DNA of 64,000 nt from CAIZQW01 sp037133395 (lineage in GTDB: Bacteria; Verrucomicrobiota; Kiritimatiellia; RFP12; UBA1067): NCBI GenBank assembly GCA_037133395.1, contig JBAXOG010000003.1:1-64000 (forward strand), written 5' to 3'. The notes under the pieces were generated by a model. It did not search any database and was not told where the DNA came from. It saw only the letters and a list, made by a program, of their open reading frames with translations. Position numbers and translations under genes: made by a program. Numbering within the stretch: the first letter of the stretch is position 1; each line of letters starts with the position of its first letter. Positions 61,436-64,000 of the stretch are shown here, one piece after another.

Positions 61436-63724
61436 TTATGCATAACAGCGCACGTCAAACAGGGCAAGCGGCACCTTTCCGTGACTCTGGAGATCTTTGA
61501 TGACAAGCCGGTCTGTGACCACTGCCTTGGGTAGACGGATGACCGCGCGGGTCTGATGATTGTCCTCGCACGTCGCAATGACCTTGCCTGCTGAATCGCA
61601 AATCGTATACCGCTTGATGCAGAACGGCACGGCGGCTTCCGGATGCCCCCATTGCACCGACTCCATGGCATGATCGAAATCAGTATCGAAGGACAGTTCA
61701 ATGCGTCGGATCTTCCGTGGCTTATTCCACGTAATCGTTACCGCGGGTGCCGGATCATCCATGGCCGCGACCCAGGCGTTGGGGCCGGTTGTCGGACGGC
61801 TGAGCCCGTTCCGGATATTCTCCGGACCGAAGCCGGCAAGGGGCGGATCAAAGGCGATCGCAAAATTCTTGCCGCCGGGCCGACGCTCGGGAATCCAGAA
61901 TTCAAACGTGTCCACGCCGATTCCTACCGGCGGCTTCTGTACCGCGCTCTTGGCTACATTGCGATTCGCGCCCTGTACAAGCGACAAAATACCCGTCACT
62001 CGGCTGTCACTCAATCGGATACTCACCCCCGAACAAGGCATGAGGCAAATAAAGGCGTATTGAGCTTGCGGAATATCAACCCCGAAATCAACCGCCACCT
62101 TCTGGCCACGACCCTTAGACACAGAAAGGCGCTTACGAGACAGAATAACATCCGGCGTGAAATTACCTTCGCGGGATGCCGTACGCAATTGCACTTCCAC
62201 CTTCGCGGGCCTGTCCGCATCCAGCCACAGTGTCACCACGGACATCCGGCCTTTCGACACGGGGACAAGCATCGCCCGTGCGGCTTCGAGTGCAACGGAT
62301 GACGCGCTCGGCTTGAAGGTGTCGAGCGTGAATGAGCTTGATGCCGTCAGGGTTGCCTCGCGGACTAAATCCTGGCTGTCCTCCAACGCAATACCGGGGA
62401 TATAGTGACCCGTGCCCAGTAAACGCTGTTGCAGTTTATGCATCCGCTCTGCCGCCAGCAGATCACGCGGAAGAAGCTTTACTTCCCGGCAGAGCGCGGC
62501 GGCCATGCCGACGGCCTGCCCGTTATGCGCGCATGTGGCCATCACACGGGTGGACCCGAAGGCAATATGACTTACGCTGATACATCTCCCGGCCAAAAAC
62601 AGATTTCTGATATTCCGGCTGTACAAACACCGATACGGTATCGGGTACACCCCTTTGCTGTGCCACTGCGTACACCCGGACTTCTTGCTGTATACGCCCT
62701 TGACCGGATGCAGATCGATCGCCCAGCCGCCGAAAGATACCGCATCCACTTGTTTTCGCTGCTCGATAATGTCCTGTTGGGTCAGCAGGAGATCACCCTC
62801 AAACCGACGGCTCTCGCGCTTGCCGGGGATGGCTCCCACCCATTCCAGCGTGAGGTTCGCCGCTTCCGGGTAGTCGCCCGAGTTCTTGATGTGATCCCAC
62901 ACACCATACACCACCTTCCAAAGCTCATGCTTAATTGTTTCACTGTCATGGAGGGTGTCCAACTCTCCGCCATACTCAAGCCACCAGTAATAACACCCTT
63001 GCCGGTTGGCGGCGATCTGTCCGAATCTCGGTATTTTCTTTGGGATGTCTTTCAGAGCAAAGGCGGGCGGCACAAAGCGGACAGGCTTTCCCGTGTCTTT
63101 GCTATAAAAAAAGATCGTGTGTCCAAGACGCTCGTCATTCGGCTGTTTCGGCGCATACTTCTCACTAAATTCGTCAGTGCCCTCGGAGCCTGTTCGAAAC
63201 GCCGCGCCCGACAAGAAACCGAGAATGCCGTCTCCCGACGCATCACAAAACAGGGGTGCCTCGACCTCGTACAGCGTGGCGTTCTGACTGCAAAAGGCTC
63301 GGACTGAACGAACGGTGTCGCGTCCGCGCTTCGATACCTCGAACACCGCCGTGTTCAGCAACAACGTGATATTGGCTTCGCACAACACCTTTTCAAGTAC
63401 GACGGTATCGAAAATCAATGGATTACCCTCGGGATTCCTATACAGGTTCTCCACCAGAATTTCGTCGATCACACCGCCTTCACGAGCCCAGCGGTTGTTA
63501 TTGCCCATGTGAGAGGTTGCCCCGAGCACCCAGAGCCGGACTTCGCTGGAGGCGTTTCCGCCCAACACCGGACGATCTTGGATTAAGACAACCTTGACCC
63601 CCTCGCGCGCTGCTGTGATCGCACAACATACCCCGGCTAGGCCGCCGCCGACCACAGCCAGGTCAGCCTTCAGGGATTCCGTCTTTAACTCACGCCTTTT
63701 CAATGCGACATATTTTTTTGTCAT
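61436..63724 (-). CDS. FAD-dependent oxidoreductase with C-terminal beta-sandwich domains
   Basis: 762 aa, no signal peptide, so probably cytoplasmic. The N-terminal dinucleotide fold is clear: LAVVGGGLAGVCCAITAAREG (~22-42), then RPVLGGNASSEVRLW, typical of the FAD-dependent oxidoreductase family near PF12831. CDASGDGILGFLSGA (~165-180) and NLFLAGRCISVSHIAFGSTRV (~375-395) are further FAD-contact blocks. Residues ~470-762 add beta-rich, carbohydrate-binding-like domains (VTITWNKPRKIRRIELSFDTD). Its substrate is unknown; relatives are frequent in PVC and Bacteroidetes carbohydrate loci. GAGGGGAG precedes the ATG, which is three bases after the MFS stop codon. It may oxidise or modify a sugar imported by the neighbouring transporter. 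Confidence 0.88.
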   Translation of the reverse strand: MTKKYVALKRRELKTESLKADLAVVGGGLAGVCCAITAAREGVKVVLIQDRPVLGGNASSEVRLWVLGATSHMGNNNRWAREGGVIDEILVENLYRNPEGNPLIFDTVVLEKVLCEANITLLLNTAVFEVSKRGRDTVRSVRAFCSQNATLYEVEAPLFCDASGDGILGFLSGAAFRTGSEGTDEFSEKYAPKQPNDERLGHTIFFYSKDTGKPVRFVPPAFALKDIPKKIPRFGQIAANRQGCYYWWLEYGGELDTLHDSETIKHELWKVVYGVWDHIKNSGDYPEAANLTLEWVGAIPGKRESRRFEGDLLLTQQDIIEQRKQVDAVSFGGWAIDLHPVKGVYSKKSGCTQWHSKGVYPIPYRCLYSRNIRNLFLAGRCISVSHIAFGSTRVMATCAHNGQAVGMAAALCREVKLLPRDLLAAERMHKLQQRLLGTGHYIPGIALEDSQDLVREATLTASSSFTLDTFKPSASSVALEAARAMLVPVSKGRMSVVTLWLDADRPAKVEVQLRTASREGNFTPDVILSRKRLSVSKGRGQKVAVDFGVDIPQAQYAFICLMPCSGVSIRLSDSRVTGILSLVQGANRNVAKSAVQKPPVGIGVDTFEFWIPERRPGGKNFAIAFDPPLAGFGPENIRNGLSRPTTGPNAWVAAMDDPAPAVTITWNKPRKIRRIELSFDTDFDHAMESVQWGHPEAAVPFCIKRYTICDSAGKVIATCEDNHQTRAVIRLPKAVVTDRLVIKDLQSHGKVPLALFDVRCYA

Positions 63725-63727
63725 TGA

Positions 63728-64000
63728 TTACTTCTCCCCTCGAATAAATCTCGCCCTTCTGAGCACAAACCAAAAAAGCATAGGAATAACCGCAATGTGT
63801 AAACCTGCCGCCAGCAGGTACCACTGGGTATAAGCGTCCGGCTGGACTAATTTCGTGACTATATCGGGCCTCAACAACTTCGCCACCATGTTGTTCATCA
63901 TAATTGCGCCCACCGAACTGCCGGCCGCCACGATACCGAATACCGCGCCTAACGACATTCGCGGCACGACGTCTACGACCAACGCGCTGATATTCGTCAG
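63728..64000 (-). CDS. MFS transporter, C-terminal fragment (runs off the window)
   Basis: The last 90 residues of a longer protein continue beyond the window edge. Two hydrophobic helices are visible (SLGAVFGIVAAGSSVGAIMMN and YLLAAGLHIAVIPMLFWFVL), the final one followed by a basic cytoplasmic tail (RRARFIRGEK). The PRMSLGAVFG pattern is that of major facilitator transporters of the anion:cation symporter or hexuronate type. Uptake of a released sugar or uronate is likely. Three bases separate its stop from the oxidoreductase ATG, so the two are co-transcribed. Confidence 0.8.
   Translation of the reverse strand: MTNISALVVDVVPRMSLGAVFGIVAAGSSVGAIMMNNMVAKLLRPDIVTKLVQPDAYTQWYLLAAGLHIAVIPMLFWFVLRRARFIRGEK

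Overview
The window looks like a polysaccharide-utilisation region from a bacterium of the PVC superphylum, most likely Kiritimatiellota or a close Verrucomicrobia/Lentisphaerae relative. The reasons are: many secreted glycoside hydrolases and esterases with signal peptides; several GH29/GH95 fucosidase-type paralogues and a DUF2961 (GH172) protein; autotransporter-associated beta-strand (PATR-like) surface proteins; and no SusC/SusD pair. Intergenic spaces carry long palindromic repeats. No 16S or other marker is present, so the taxonomy is an inference. No rRNA, tRNA, CRISPR array or transposase was seen.

Layout. (1) 91-888 (-): an IclR regulator. (2) 19791-1219 (-): a nine-gene operon with short gaps or 4-base overlaps. 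In transcription order it encodes a PATR-like surface protein, a GH98-like enzyme, an SGNH esterase fused to a GH43-like propeller, an SGNH esterase, a sialidase-like propeller, a sialate O-acetylesterase-like protein, an alpha/beta esterase, a GH2 enzyme, and a GH95 fucosidase fused to the same GH43-like propeller. (3) 24281-20180 (-): a stand-alone GH29-type C-terminal domain, DUF2961/GH172 and GH29. (4) 27476-24832 (-): a XylR-like AraC regulator and a GH16 enzyme. (5) 27672-36472 (+): two members of an unrecognised ~950-aa secreted family flanking a second GH95. (6) 36952-46889 (+): GH29, divergent GH29-like, alpha/beta esterase, esterase-FGE-like fusion, GH29, GH29. (7) 47113-57421 (+): a second PATR-like protein, the third member of the unrecognised family, a GH106 rhamnosidase broken by one frameshift, and an FG-GAP/VCBS propeller. 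(8) 64000-57498 (-): the end of an MFS transporter, an FAD oxidoreductase, a hipB/hipA-type toxin-antitoxin pair and a GH9-like enzyme.

Function. The minus-strand operon (GH98, GH95, GH2, sialidase-like and O-acetylesterase-like enzymes) would suit a fucosylated, acetylated, galactose-containing glycan such as mucin-type or blood-group glycans. The plus-strand units (GH106, several GH29, GH95, esterases) suit a rhamnose- and fucose-containing, esterified plant or algal polysaccharide. Both substrate assignments are inferences. No sulfatase is present.

Regulation. Two minus-strand units start from nearly identical ~78-bp promoter blocks with a CGCAAAA...TTTTGCG dyad. Two plus-strand units share a 25-bp element, also built on TGCGCAAAAA, upstream of candidate promoters. 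All three large minus-strand units end at copies of one dispersed repeat family. Together these suggest a co-regulated set of operons, possibly under the XylR-like or IclR regulator encoded here.
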